Positions 9,047-19,433 of a DNA stretch of 64,000 bases are shown piece by piece. Origin of the DNA: Enterobacter sp. SA187 (GTDB lineage Bacteria > Pseudomonadota > Gammaproteobacteria > Enterobacterales > Enterobacteriaceae); NCBI RefSeq assembly GCF_001888805.2, contig NZ_CP019113.1, positions 2,232,001 through 2,296,000 on the forward strand, read 5' to 3'. A program made the position numbers and the translations under genes. Below the pieces are notes generated by a model. It was not told where the DNA came from. It ran no database searches and saw only the letters and a program-made list of their open reading frames with translations. Position 1 is the stretch's first letter; each line of letters starts with the position of its first letter.

Positions 9047-9265
9047 ATGTTTCCTCAATAAAAATAAAATCCGCCAGTCCGGAGGGTTCGGTCTAAGTAT
9101 AACGCAGGATCGTCAGTGGTCCGATGGGTGCAAAAATCTGAATAACCGGCCATTTCCAGGCAGAAATGAGTGATATGTGCCACACTTATTCCCGTTATCT
9201 AAGTGTTAACCACTGATTCTGGCAGGAATAAATCCTTCTGGTGCATTGAAGATAAGGAGAACTCA

Positions 9266-9835
9266 ATGAAACTCGTGCACATGTTAAGTGGTGTTGCGGT
9301 CGCTGTTTCGCTGGCTGCCTGCGCGGATAAGAGCGCGGATATTCCGACACCTGCACCAAATCCAAATACGTCTATTAACGCTACCCAATCGACTATTGCG
9401 CAGCCTAATGTCTCCGGTTCTGTGTGGATCCGCCAGAAAGTGGCGCTGCCACCGGATGCGGTGCTGACCGTGACGCTGGCCGACGCTTCGCAGGCCGATG
9501 CGCCGTCGAAAGTGATCGCGCAGAAAGCGGTGCGTACCGAGGGTAAACAGGCGCCGTTCAGCTTTGTGCTGCCGTTTAACCCGGCTGACATCCAGCCGAA
9601 CGCGCGCATTCTGTTGAGTGCGGCCATCACCGTGAACGATAAACTGGTGTTTGTCACCGATACGGTGAAACCGGCGGTTAACCAGGGCGGGACTAAAATC
9701 GACCTGAACCTGGTGCCGGTGCAGCAGACGGCGATCCCGTTGCAGCAGAGCGGTGGCGCAACCACCACGGTACCTTCTACGTCCCCGACGCAGGTGGTGC
9801 CTTCGGCTTCTACGCCAGCGCCGACCCAGATGTAA
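9266..9835 (+). CDS. ybaY: YbaY, YscW-family outer membrane lipoprotein
   Basis: The protein has 189 residues, one less than E. coli YbaY. A signal peptide ends in LAAC, with the lipidated cysteine at residue 20. The following region is a beta-rich domain of the YscW/pilotin-like family. The last 25 residues are a Pro/Thr/Ser-rich tail. The ATG at 9266 is preceded by AAGGAGA. In E. coli it is reported as a glycine/proline-rich lipoprotein of uncertain role, and nothing here settles its function. It is divergent from tesB. Confidence 0.93.
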   Translation: MKLVHMLSGVAVAVSLAACADKSADIPTPAPNPNTSINATQSTIAQPNVSGSVWIRQKVALPPDAVLTVTLADASQADAPSKVIAQKAVRTEGKQAPFSFVLPFNPADIQPNARILLSAAITVNDKLVFVTDTVKPAVNQGGTKIDLNLVPVQQTAIPLQQSGGATTTVPSTSPTQVVPSASTPAPTQM

Positions 9836-9846
9836 TAGTTTTACTG

Positions 9847-9868
9847 CCCGGCGGCCTTTGCTGCCGGG
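9847..9868. terminator. hairpin between convergent ybaY and atl
   Basis: CCCGGCGGC pairs with GCTGCCGGG (one G-U pair) around a four-base loop. It lies 11 bases after ybaY and 10 bases after the atl stop on the opposite strand. A short TTTT follows on the plus strand. It probably ends ybaY transcription and may work in both directions. Confidence 0.6.
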
Positions 9869-9877
9869 TCAGCGGTT

Positions 9878-10192
9878 TTATGAGTACACCCACCGATAGC
9901 GCTGTAAATCAATCTGCCCGTCTCCTGATACCTGAACCCCTTCCGCCAGCAACGCCTGTCGCTGTCGTTGCAGATCCGGCCCGCTGAGGGAAATAGCCCC
10001 ATGACGATTGACCACCCGATACCAGGGCAGCGTCGTGCCTTCCGGTAAGCGCTTCAGTACGCCGCCCACCTGGCGCGCGGCTCTGGGCGATCCGGCAAGA
10101 CGCGCCACATCGCCATAGGTGGTGACAAATCCTTCGGGAATGGAGGCAACTATCTGCCATACGCGCTGGGGAAAAGAGTCCTGCGGATCCAT
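9878..10192 (-). CDS. atl: Atl (YbaZ), alkyltransferase-like DNA damage sensor
   Basis: The 104-residue protein matches the DNA-binding part of O6-alkylguanine-DNA alkyltransferases (FPQRVWQIVASIPEGFVTTYGDVA). The active-site Cys of the Pro-Cys-His-Arg motif is replaced, reading PWYRVV, which defines Atl proteins. They bind O6-alkylguanine lesions without repairing them and hand them to nucleotide excision repair. E. coli has PWHRVV, so a further His-to-Tyr change is seen here. The start at 10192 follows CAGGAG. Longer in-frame starts exist, but the N-terminus is not conserved. Confidence 0.93.
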   Translation of the reverse strand: MDPQDSFPQRVWQIVASIPEGFVTTYGDVARLAGSPRAARQVGGVLKRLPEGTTLPWYRVVNRHGAISLSGPDLQRQRQALLAEGVQVSGDGQIDLQRYRWVYS

Positions 10193-10287
10193 AGCATCTC
10201 CTGAGTATTGATTCTTCAGGATAAACAGCCAGCCGGACACTGTGAAGAGGGGGCTGCGCAATAAACCAGCATACGACAGGCGCGCGC

Positions 10288-10316
10288 TTGCAATTGCCGG
10301 GGTGTACAGGGATAAT
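10288..10316 (+). promoter_or_regulatory. sigma-70 promoter of ffs
   Basis: TTGCAA (10288-10293) and GATAAT (10311-10316) are spaced by exactly 17 bases and followed by a GC-rich discriminator (GCGCCTG). This would give a transcript with a leader of about 25 bases before the mature 4.5S RNA, in line with the RNase P-processed precursor known in E. coli. The GC-rich discriminator suggests stringent control. Confidence 0.75.
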
Positions 10317-10348
10317 GCGCCTGCGCGTTGGTTAACAACGCTCTCAAT

Positions 10349-10462
10349 GGGGGCCCTGTTGGTTCTCCCGCAACGCTACTCTGTTTACCAGGTCAGATCC
10401 GGAAGGAAGCAGCCAGAGCAGATGACGTGTGTGCCGGGATGTAGCTGGCAGGGCCCCCACCC
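10349..10462 (+). ncRNA. ffs: 4.5S RNA, signal recognition particle RNA
   Basis: The 114-base sequence begins GGGGGCCCTGTTGG and ends GGCAGGGCCCCCACCC, so the ends pair as in E. coli 4.5S RNA and the length is the same. The conserved apical SRP core (GGTCAGATCCGGAAGGAAGC) with the GGAA tetraloop that binds Ffh is present. The RNA works with Ffh in co-translational membrane targeting. Confidence 0.98.
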
Positions 10463-10570
10463 ATTTGTGCCCCGCATAACTCGCTATGTTTCGCCTCGTC
10501 AATCCCTCTTATTAGCCGCACCTGAATTTCCCGCTGCGTTATGTGACACCCCTCAGCATATTATTACGCT

Positions 10571-10614
10571 GTCATGTAAATGAAATGTTATTGTCATTAT
10601 AGTGTCATAAATGC
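10571..10614 (+). repeat. phased GTCAT boxes upstream of the two-gene module
   Basis: GTCAT occurs at 10571, 10593 and 10604, and a degenerate copy (GAAAT) at 10582, so units start every 11 bases in the same orientation. A -10-like TATAGT (10598-10603) lies between the second and third boxes. The array therefore overlaps the probable promoter of the gene at 10658 and looks like an operator. A matching array lies after the second gene at 11121-11158. Confidence 0.6.
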
Positions 10615-10657
10615 ATGGCAGATTAATCGTGGGTAATTCAATGGGTAAGGGATAATC

Positions 10658-10909
10658 ATGGTTAGTGCAGTTTTAAATGTTAAAATTGACGAAGCAGTCA
10701 AAGAGAAACTTCGCCATTACGCAGAAGCCAATAACGAAAACCTGAGCACGGCCACTGAGAAGCTCTTACTGCTGGCACTGGAATCGGACGAAGAAACCAG
10801 CGTTTCAGAAGAAGAGATCGACAGTCAGCACATCGAAGAAGATAACGCTTCACCATTAACTTCCAAAGAAATCAAAGCCCTGAGAAAAATTCTGAAGAAG
10901 AAAAAATGA
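10658..10909 (+). CDS. ribbon-helix-helix-like small protein, first gene of a two-gene module
   Basis: The protein has 83 residues. The first 42 (VLNVKIDEAVKEKLRHYA, then NENLSTATEKLLLLAL) have the pattern of a ribbon-helix-helix DNA-binding domain: one short strand and two helices. An acidic linker (residues 44-65) and a very basic end with four lysines follow. The pattern recalls antitoxins and autoregulators of the CopG/MetJ/Arc type, but I do not recognise a named family. It is preceded by AAGGGAT. Its TGA overlaps the ATG of the next gene (ATGA), so the two are translationally coupled. The phased GTCAT boxes upstream are a candidate operator. Confidence 0.75.
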   Translation: MVSAVLNVKIDEAVKEKLRHYAEANNENLSTATEKLLLLALESDEETSVSEEEIDSQHIEEDNASPLTSKEIKALRKILKKKK

Positions 10910-11121
10910 AACAACATCTCCAGAAGACCGCGACCAGCTACGGCGAAGCCTGTCAGTTATTGCGATCCGGCCATGTGAAAACCGTACGCCTGAACTGGAA
11001 TGTCGGCACCGATGAATTTTTTCGCATAGCCTCTGACTGGTGTGATGCCGGTGCCAGAATCAAAAAAGATGGCGAGCACTTTATTATTTCGATTAAGGGA
11101 TTTCCTATCCCGCGACAATAG
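10906..11121 (+). CDS. small hypothetical protein, second gene of the two-gene module
   Basis: This is a 71-residue protein that I do not recognise. It has a Ser-Tyr-Gly-Glu-Ala-Cys helix near residue 11, a strand-like VKTVRLNWNV, a helix FFRIASDWCDAGARI, and a final strand pair FIISIKGFPIP. This suggests a compact alpha/beta fold with two cysteines (about residues 16 and 46). Translation starts within the stop of the preceding gene, a layout common to toxin-antitoxin pairs and small regulator/effector pairs. No toxin motif is seen, so this remains a hypothesis. GTCAT boxes begin exactly at its stop codon. Confidence 0.7.
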   Translation: MKQHLQKTATSYGEACQLLRSGHVKTVRLNWNVGTDEFFRIASDWCDAGARIKKDGEHFIISIKGFPIPRQ

Positions 11122-11158
11122 TCATTATGTTGTCATGCAGGCGTCATCGAAATAACAT
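11121..11158 (+). repeat. phased GTCAT boxes downstream of the two-gene module
   Basis: GTCAT starts at 11121, 11132 and 11143, exactly 11 bases apart, and a degenerate copy (AACAT) follows at 11154. The orientation is the same as in the upstream array. The units GTCATTATAG (10593) and GTCATTATGT (11121) also agree beyond the core. The module is thus bracketed by two arrays of the same box. Confidence 0.6.
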
Positions 11159-11228
11159 CCGAATATGAGAACCTGTCCGAAAATACAACGTCACACAACC
11201 ATCTCATGTTCATTATGGATGATGATTA

Positions 11229-11250
11229 CGACGAGCCGTTCGGCTCGTCG
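11229..11250. terminator. palindromic hairpin between the small-gene module and yczR
   Basis: CGACGAGCCG and CGGCTCGTCG pair perfectly around TT, followed by CTATTTTC on the plus strand. It separates the plus-strand module from the convergent regulator gene ending at 11259 and may terminate both. Confidence 0.6.
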
Positions 11251-11258
11251 CTATTTTC

Positions 11259-12686
11259 TCAGATCACTTTCCGCTGCCGTAACATCATCGGCTGACTGAC
11301 CAGCGACGCCCAGATCGGTTGCAGCGTCATAAAGGCCTCGCGCAAAACTTCATCCGGCTGTGAAAACGGCATCCGTAAAAAGCGATCAAAAGCCCCCTGT
11401 AAACCGAAACGCGTTCCCGTTCCCAGACTGATACCGGTACTTTCCGCGTGGGTGGCAAACAGCGTCGCCAGCGCATCGGGCAGTTCCACCCAGAACGATA
11501 ATCCGCCCTGCGGCGTCGTCCACTGCCAGCGGGGAAAGAATCCCTGCAACAGCGCCGCGCAGTCATCCCGGTGCGCCATCAGCATCTGCCGTCGCGCCGG
11601 TAAAAAACTCTCGCCGTTTTCGACAAGCCAGCGGGTTGCCAGCTGTTCCAGCAGCGGCGAGCCTAAATCCAGGGTTTCGCGCATTTGTACCAGTGCGGCG
11701 ATGGTACGCGCCGGGGCGCGGATCCATCCCACCCGCAGCCCGCCCCAGAAACTTTTGCTGGCGGAGCCGAGTGTAATGATCGGCGCGGCGGTATCAAAGG
11801 CGGCCAGCGGGGGAGGCGGCGGCGCGTCCATCCACAGATCGACCATGGTTTCATCCACCACCAGCGTGGTGCGCGTGCGCGCCGCCAGGCGGGCGACGTT
11901 TTCGCGGGTCGGCGCATCCATACAGCGCCCGGTGGGATTGTGGAAATCCGGCATCAGATAGGCAATGCGCGGCGAGGTCTGGGCGATAGTGGCGGCGAGG
12001 CCGTCCACATCCCAACCCTGAGAGGGTAACGCTACTCCCACCGGACGGCAGGACGCCCCTTCGATGGCGGCAATCGCCAGCGGATAGGTGGGATGATCCA
12101 CCACCACACGATCCCCCGGCCCGGTCAGCAGCCGCAGGATCAGCGCCAGGCCGCTGACCGCGCCGTTGACGATCATCACCTCGTCGGGGCGTGTCGGCAG
12201 CCCCCGCGCCACGTAACGCCGGGCGATGGCTTCCCGCAGCGCCGGTAAACCCTGCTGGTCGTAGCCGGTGCCGGACAGCAGCGGCGGCATTGCCGTCAGC
12301 GCGTGCTGATAAGCCTGGTGGATCTCCGGCCCGGCGGGCAGCGAAGCGGCAGAAAGATCAAGCGCGGTCGGCTGCGCCATGCGGGTCGGCACCACGCGTT
12401 TGCTTTCCGGCAGGATCACCACCGAGCCGCTGCCGTGGCGGCTCAGCAAATAACCTTCCTCCCGCAACTGCGCCAGAGCGCTGGCGGTGGTGGTGCGGCT
12501 AATGCCCAGCGCGCTGGCTAACTCCCGCTCGCCGGGCAGACGCGTATCCAGCGCCAGTCGGCCATCAAGAATAAGCAAACGCAGGGCCTGCGCCAGTTGC
12601 CGCCATAAGGGCGTGCGGGAGGCGGATTGTTGCCACTGGCCGAGCAGGCGTACCAGGGACTGACTTCCGGTGCGACGAGGTGACAT
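11259..12686 (-). CDS. MocR-type regulator (YczR-like), GntR helix-turn-helix fused to aminotransferase domain
   Basis: The protein has 475 residues. A GntR winged helix-turn-helix lies at about residues 25-90 (LPGERELASALGISRTTTASALAQL). A fold-type I aminotransferase-like domain runs from about residue 105, with the PLP Schiff-base lysine near position 311 (SASKSFWGGLRVGW). This is the MocR architecture. Members paired with a divergent yczE gene form the YczR group. The adjacent yczE-family gene 88 bases away and a palindrome between them support that role. The effector and the physiological purpose are not known. No strong ribosome binding site precedes the ATG. Confidence 0.9.
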   Translation of the reverse strand: MSPRRTGSQSLVRLLGQWQQSASRTPLWRQLAQALRLLILDGRLALDTRLPGERELASALGISRTTTASALAQLREEGYLLSRHGSGSVVILPESKRVVPTRMAQPTALDLSAASLPAGPEIHQAYQHALTAMPPLLSGTGYDQQGLPALREAIARRYVARGLPTRPDEVMIVNGAVSGLALILRLLTGPGDRVVVDHPTYPLAIAAIEGASCRPVGVALPSQGWDVDGLAATIAQTSPRIAYLMPDFHNPTGRCMDAPTRENVARLAARTRTTLVVDETMVDLWMDAPPPPPLAAFDTAAPIITLGSASKSFWGGLRVGWIRAPARTIAALVQMRETLDLGSPLLEQLATRWLVENGESFLPARRQMLMAHRDDCAALLQGFFPRWQWTTPQGGLSFWVELPDALATLFATHAESTGISLGTGTRFGLQGAFDRFLRMPFSQPDEVLREAFMTLQPIWASLVSQPMMLRQRKVI

Positions 12687-12692
12687 AGCGGT

Positions 12693-12710
12693 CCACTTTT
12701 TGAAAACTGG
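12693..12710. promoter_or_regulatory. palindrome in the yczR-yczE intergenic region, candidate operator
   Basis: The 18 bases have the form CCA-C-TTTT-TG-AAAA-C-TGG, a palindrome except at the two C positions and the centre. It lies in the 88-base divergent gap, only six bases from the regulator start, so binding here could control both genes. Confidence 0.45.
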
Positions 12711-12774
12711 TCATTAATCATAATGCCAGCCAGGGCCATGATGTCACTCTGTTTCGCAGTTTTCGGGGTGAGAG

Positions 12775-13389
12775 ATGGTTCGGCGTTTGATCCAGTTGTA
12801 TATCGGTCTGAGTTTTTATGGCGTTTCCACCGCGATGTTTGTGCGCGCTAATCTGGGAGCCGATCCGTGGAATGTCTTCCACCTCGGCGTCGGTAAGCTA
12901 TTGTCGCTGGATATCGGCGTGGTGATGATTGCCACCGGCGCGCTGGTGCTGCTGCTGTGGATCCCGCTGCGTCAGCGGCCGGGACTGGGCACCATCAGCA
13001 ATGTCATTGTCATTGGTCTGGCTGCCGATGCCGCGCTGGCGCTGATGCCGCCGCTGGAATCGCTGGTCGCGCGCAGCGTCCTGCTGGTGGCGGCTATTGT
13101 GGTTAACGCGCTGGCGACCGGTATGTACATTGGCGCAGGCTTCGGTTCCGGCCCGCGCGATGGTCTGATGACCGGCATCAATGCCCGCACCGGCTGGTCG
13201 GTACGCTCAGTGCGCACGGCGATTGAAATCACCGTTCTGCTGCTGGGCTGGGCGATGGGCGGCACCTTTGGCGTCGGCACCGTGCTGTACGCCCTGACCA
13301 TCGGCCCGCTGATCCAGCTCTGTCTGCCGTGGTTTCGTCCGCGCCCGCAACCGGTTGACGTGCCGCTGCCGCAAACCCCGGTTGTTTAA
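12775..13389 (+). CDS. YczE/YitT-family integral membrane protein
   Basis: The protein has 204 residues with five to six membrane segments and the family start LIQLYIGLSFYGVSTAMFV followed by RANLGADPWNVFHLG. The conserved loop GAGFGSGPRDGLMTGI is also present. YczE-type proteins are integral membrane proteins of unproven function, possibly transporters, and are often divergent from a MocR regulator, as here. GGGGTGAGAG precedes the ATG. Confidence 0.9.
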   Translation: MVRRLIQLYIGLSFYGVSTAMFVRANLGADPWNVFHLGVGKLLSLDIGVVMIATGALVLLLWIPLRQRPGLGTISNVIVIGLAADAALALMPPLESLVARSVLLVAAIVVNALATGMYIGAGFGSGPRDGLMTGINARTGWSVRSVRTAIEITVLLLGWAMGGTFGVGTVLYALTIGPLIQLCLPWFRPRPQPVDVPLPQTPVV

Positions 13390-13393
13390 ACGG

Positions 13394-13408
13394 GCGAAGC
13401 GCTCACAA
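13394..13408 (-). promoter_or_regulatory. candidate LacI operator upstream of lacI
   Basis: The plus-strand bases GCGAAGCGCTCACAA are the exact reverse complement of the 15-base operator core TTGTGAGCGCTTCGC before lacZ (14624-14638). The site lies about 55 bases before the lacI start. This suggests lacI autoregulation or looping between the two copies, about 1.2 kb apart. Confidence 0.65.
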
Positions 13409-13464
13409 CATCATGCTTTAGATTGAGGTACACTCACGCCATTCTGACTGTTGCGGTGTGAGTG

Positions 13465-14547
13465 ATGAAACCGATAACCCTGTACGATGTGGCCCGCCTT
13501 GCGGGCGTCTCCTACCAGACCGTCTCCCGCGTGATTAATCAGGCGGAGCATGTTTCCGCCCGTACGCGCGAAAAAGTGCAGCGGGCAATGGCGGAACTGC
13601 ACTACATTCCCAACCGCGGCGCGCAGCAGCTGGCGGGCAAACGCACCCGCACGCTGGGGCTGATCACCACTGATCTGGCGCTGCATGCGCCGTCGCAAAT
13701 CGCCTCGGCGGTGAAAACCCGCGCCGGGCAGGCGGGCTGCGGCACGCTGATTTCCATGGTGGAACGTCACGATCTGGCGGCCTGTCAGGCAGCGCTTCAG
13801 GAGTTGCTATCACAGCGTGTGGACGGCCTGCTGGTGAATATTCCGCTGGACGACGAGGATGCGCAGGCGCTGGCGGCGCAGGCACGGCCAACGCCGGTGC
13901 TGTTTCTGGACGTCAGCCCGACGGCGGCGGTCGACAGTCTGGTGTTCGACGCGGCGCAGGGCGCAAGCCTGGGCGCGGCGCATCTGCTTTCTCTCGGCCA
14001 CCGGCATATTGCGCTGCTGGGCGGTCCGGAAAGCTCGGTGTCGGCCCGCGCACGTTTTGCGGGCTGGCTGGCGGCGCTGGATGAGGCCGGGCTTGCCCCG
14101 GTCGCCCGCGCTCATGGCGACTGGAGCGCCGCCTCCGGCTATGAGAAAACCCATTTGCTACTGGCCTGCGCGCCTCACACCGAAGCGATCCTCGTGGCGA
14201 ACGATCAGATGGCGCTGGGGGCGATCCGCGCCTGTGCAGAAAAGGGCATTCGCGTGCCGGAGCAGCTGTCGCTGGTGGGCTATGACGATACCGCCGACAG
14301 CGCCTGGTTCTCTCCGCCGTTGACCACCGTGCGGCAGGCCTTTAAGGAGGCGGGTGAGCGCAGCGTCGACTGGCTGCTGGGCGGGGAGGCCGCAGGCCGC
14401 AGTGAGCTGAGCCAGACCCGCTGCCCGGTCACGCTGGTGGTGCGCGGCTCTACCGCCGCACCCGGCGGGCAGACAATCGACGGCCAAACGCTGGCGCAGC
14501 GGCTGAATGAACTGGCGGTGCTGGCGGCGCGGCTGGAGAGGCGTTAA
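13465..14547 (+). CDS. lacI: LacI, lac operon repressor
   Basis: The 360-residue length equals E. coli LacI. The N-terminal headpiece TLYDVARLAGVSYQTVSRVIN is the lac-type helix-turn-helix. The hinge (RGAQQLAGKRT) and periplasmic-binding-protein-like core follow, and the C-terminus has a leucine-rich tetramerisation-like tail (LAQRLNELAVLAARLERR). The start could also be the GTG at 13462, one codon earlier. It precedes lacZ in the same direction, and the lac operator-like site before lacZ supports its role. Confidence 0.93.
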   Translation: MKPITLYDVARLAGVSYQTVSRVINQAEHVSARTREKVQRAMAELHYIPNRGAQQLAGKRTRTLGLITTDLALHAPSQIASAVKTRAGQAGCGTLISMVERHDLAACQAALQELLSQRVDGLLVNIPLDDEDAQALAAQARPTPVLFLDVSPTAAVDSLVFDAAQGASLGAAHLLSLGHRHIALLGGPESSVSARARFAGWLAALDEAGLAPVARAHGDWSAASGYEKTHLLLACAPHTEAILVANDQMALGAIRACAEKGIRVPEQLSLVGYDDTADSAWFSPPLTTVRQAFKEAGERSVDWLLGGEAAGRSELSQTRCPVTLVVRGSTAAPGGQTIDGQTLAQRLNELAVLAARLERR

Positions 14548-14586
14548 CACTTTTGTGATCGACGCCGCTTCTGGCGGATCCGATCC

Positions 14587-14644
14587 TTTACCCGCCGTGA
14601 AGAAACAGGCATGGTACTGTTAATTGTGAGCGCTTCGCAAAATT
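14587..14644 (+). promoter_or_regulatory. lacZ promoter and LacI operator
   Basis: A -35-like TTTACC (14587-14592) corresponds in position to the E. coli lac -35 TTTACA. The -10 region is weak (CATGGT or neighbours). AATTGTGAGCGC at 14622-14633 is identical to one half of the ideal lac operator. The second half is imperfect (TCGCAAAATT, to 14644). A CRP half-site TGTGATC at 14554-14560 lies upstream but has no matching second half. Confidence 0.7.
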
Positions 14645-14655
14645 CAGAGGTCACT

Positions 14656-17733
<3,078 letters not shown>

Positions 17734-17743
17734 CCCCCGATTG

Positions 17744-17768
17744 ACGCGGGCAGCAAGACTGCCCGCGT
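17744..17768. terminator. bidirectional terminator between lacZ and pdeB
   Basis: ACGCGGGCAG and CTGCCCGCGT form a perfect ten-pair stem with the loop CAAGA, followed by TGATTTATT on the plus strand. It fills the gap between the two convergent genes. Confidence 0.75.
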
Positions 17769-17772
17769 TGAT

Positions 17773-19341
17773 TTATTCGCGCTTAGCGGTGCGCAGATTC
17801 GCTTCGGCCCACAGAATAAAGGCCGCTTTCGGCAGCGCCTTGCTGTACAGCCAACCCTGACCATACTGCACGCCGTGCTCCCGCAGCCACGCCTGCTGGC
17901 TGTCGGTTTCAATGCCTTCCGCCACCATCGCCAGATCCAGCGCTTTCGCCATCTCAATAATTTGTGGCGTGACGTTTTTATACTCCAGCGCATCGACAAA
18001 GGATTTGTCGATCTTGAGAATATCGACGTTCAGGTTTTGCAGATAGCTGAGGCTGGAATAGCCGGTGCCAAAGTCGTCGATATAAATGGCGTGTCCTGCC
18101 TTGCGCAGCGCGTCGATGGCCGGGGCGCTGATCTCCGGATCGGCAAACCCGCGCTCGGTGAGTTCCAGGGCTATTTGCGCAGGCGACAGCTGCCAGCGCG
18201 CCAGCTGTTCACGCAGCAGCACGGGCAGGGTGTCGGAGGTCAGATCGCCCGGATCCAGATTCACGGAAATATGTATTTCCGGATGCTGTTGCAGCCATTT
18301 GCCCAAATCCTCAAACACCGTTTCGATAATGAGCTGCGTCAGGCGCGGCATCAGGCCGGTTTTCTCCGCCAGCGGAATAAACACATCGGGCGTGAGAAAG
18401 GTGCCATCCACTTGCGGCCAGCGGGCAAGGGCTTCTGCGCCGACGATCCTGCCATTACTGAGCGTGACAATGGGCTGGTAATTGACGACGATATCCCGCG
18501 CGTGAATGGCATCAAGCAAACGCTGGCGCGGTGACTGCAAACGACGCAGATAGCGCAGCAAGAAAAGCGCCAGCAGCAGACTCATCAACAGGCCGAACGG
18601 CAGCCAGATCAACAGCTGGCGGTGCCAGCTTTTTTCCAGCGGCGCGAGAGAGGCGGAAGTGACAATGGCCACGCCCAGTTGCGGGTAATACTTCATGGTA
18701 TATATAGCGCCCTGGAATTTAAGCTGCTCATCGCCGTTCTGTTTCAGGCGCTGCCAGAGCGCAGGGGTCAGTGCAAAGCTGCTGGCGATCACCTGGTTGC
18801 TGTCGGTGCCAATCAGCGCGGTGCTGATCGACCAGTTACCAAAAGGCAGCACGTCAATCAACGACTGGGGATCGATCATCACCACATGGCGCTTTCCCCC
18901 CAGCGCCAGCATGGTACGTTGCAGGCCGATGTCGTTCTGGGTGGTGAGCCAGGCGCGATAACCGTCGCGGGTCACTTTGACAGTCGCCGGAAAGATGCCT
19001 TCAGTGCTCAGGCTTTCCAGAGAGGAGCAGCGCGGCCTGAAGCCGTCGAGATAGATCACTTCCTGAATATAACGATTTACGTAGGAGACGCGGCGCATTG
19101 CCAGCAGGTGTTCCGGTCCGCAGGGCTTGCCGCTGAAGGTTTCAATATCATCCAGCGCGCGTTTACCCTGCTCAATCACCTGTTCCGTGCGCATCACCAC
19201 CCGCGAGGCGTAATTGCCCATCTCGCTGGCAAAGTTTTCCTCTGCCTGACGATGCGCCAGCCAGATGCTCAGCCCGACGGGGAGCAGTACCGCCAGGAGC
19301 AGTACACCAGTGATGACGCTGATAAGCCGCCGGTTGTTCAT
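17773..19341 (-). CDS. pdeB: PdeB (YlaB), CSS-motif membrane c-di-GMP phosphodiesterase
   Basis: The protein has 522 residues. Two membrane segments (about 7-28 and 235-258) flank a periplasmic CSS domain with the Cys-Ser-Ser triplet (PRCSSLE). A cytoplasmic EAL domain follows from about residue 270. Motifs needed for activity are intact: EAL (GAEALARW), DDFGTGYSS, KIDKSF and VAEGIE. Such enzymes cleave c-di-GMP, with periplasmic disulfide state controlling activity. The sequence agrees closely with E. coli PdeB, which also lies between ffs and ylaC. The ATG at 19341 is preferred to a TTG two codons earlier. Confidence 0.93.
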   Translation of the reverse strand: MNNRRLISVITGVLLLAVLLPVGLSIWLAHRQAEENFASEMGNYASRVVMRTEQVIEQGKRALDDIETFSGKPCGPEHLLAMRRVSYVNRYIQEVIYLDGFRPRCSSLESLSTEGIFPATVKVTRDGYRAWLTTQNDIGLQRTMLALGGKRHVVMIDPQSLIDVLPFGNWSISTALIGTDSNQVIASSFALTPALWQRLKQNGDEQLKFQGAIYTMKYYPQLGVAIVTSASLAPLEKSWHRQLLIWLPFGLLMSLLLALFLLRYLRRLQSPRQRLLDAIHARDIVVNYQPIVTLSNGRIVGAEALARWPQVDGTFLTPDVFIPLAEKTGLMPRLTQLIIETVFEDLGKWLQQHPEIHISVNLDPGDLTSDTLPVLLREQLARWQLSPAQIALELTERGFADPEISAPAIDALRKAGHAIYIDDFGTGYSSLSYLQNLNVDILKIDKSFVDALEYKNVTPQIIEMAKALDLAMVAEGIETDSQQAWLREHGVQYGQGWLYSKALPKAAFILWAEANLRTAKRE

Positions 19342-19389
19342 AATCAAAAGTCCCTGTTTTGATGTTCACCACACCTTGTGGAATGATAG

Positions 19390-19400
19390 CGTTATATCAC
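19390..19400 (+). promoter_or_regulatory. candidate GntR operator upstream of gntR
   Basis: The 11 bases CGTTATATCAC recur with one change (CGTTATATGAC) at 21487-21497 between manD and the PTS gene. Both contain GT-N6-AC, in line with general GntR-family half-site logic. The site lies 34 bases before the gntR start. Confidence 0.4.
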
Positions 19401-19433
19401 GGCTAATTAATACATTATTGCAGGATGCGTCAG

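Noticed and set aside
14551..14572. CRP site before lacZ
   Set aside because: The left half TGTGATC is good but the right half (CCGCT) does not match TCACA, so it is mentioned only within the promoter entry.
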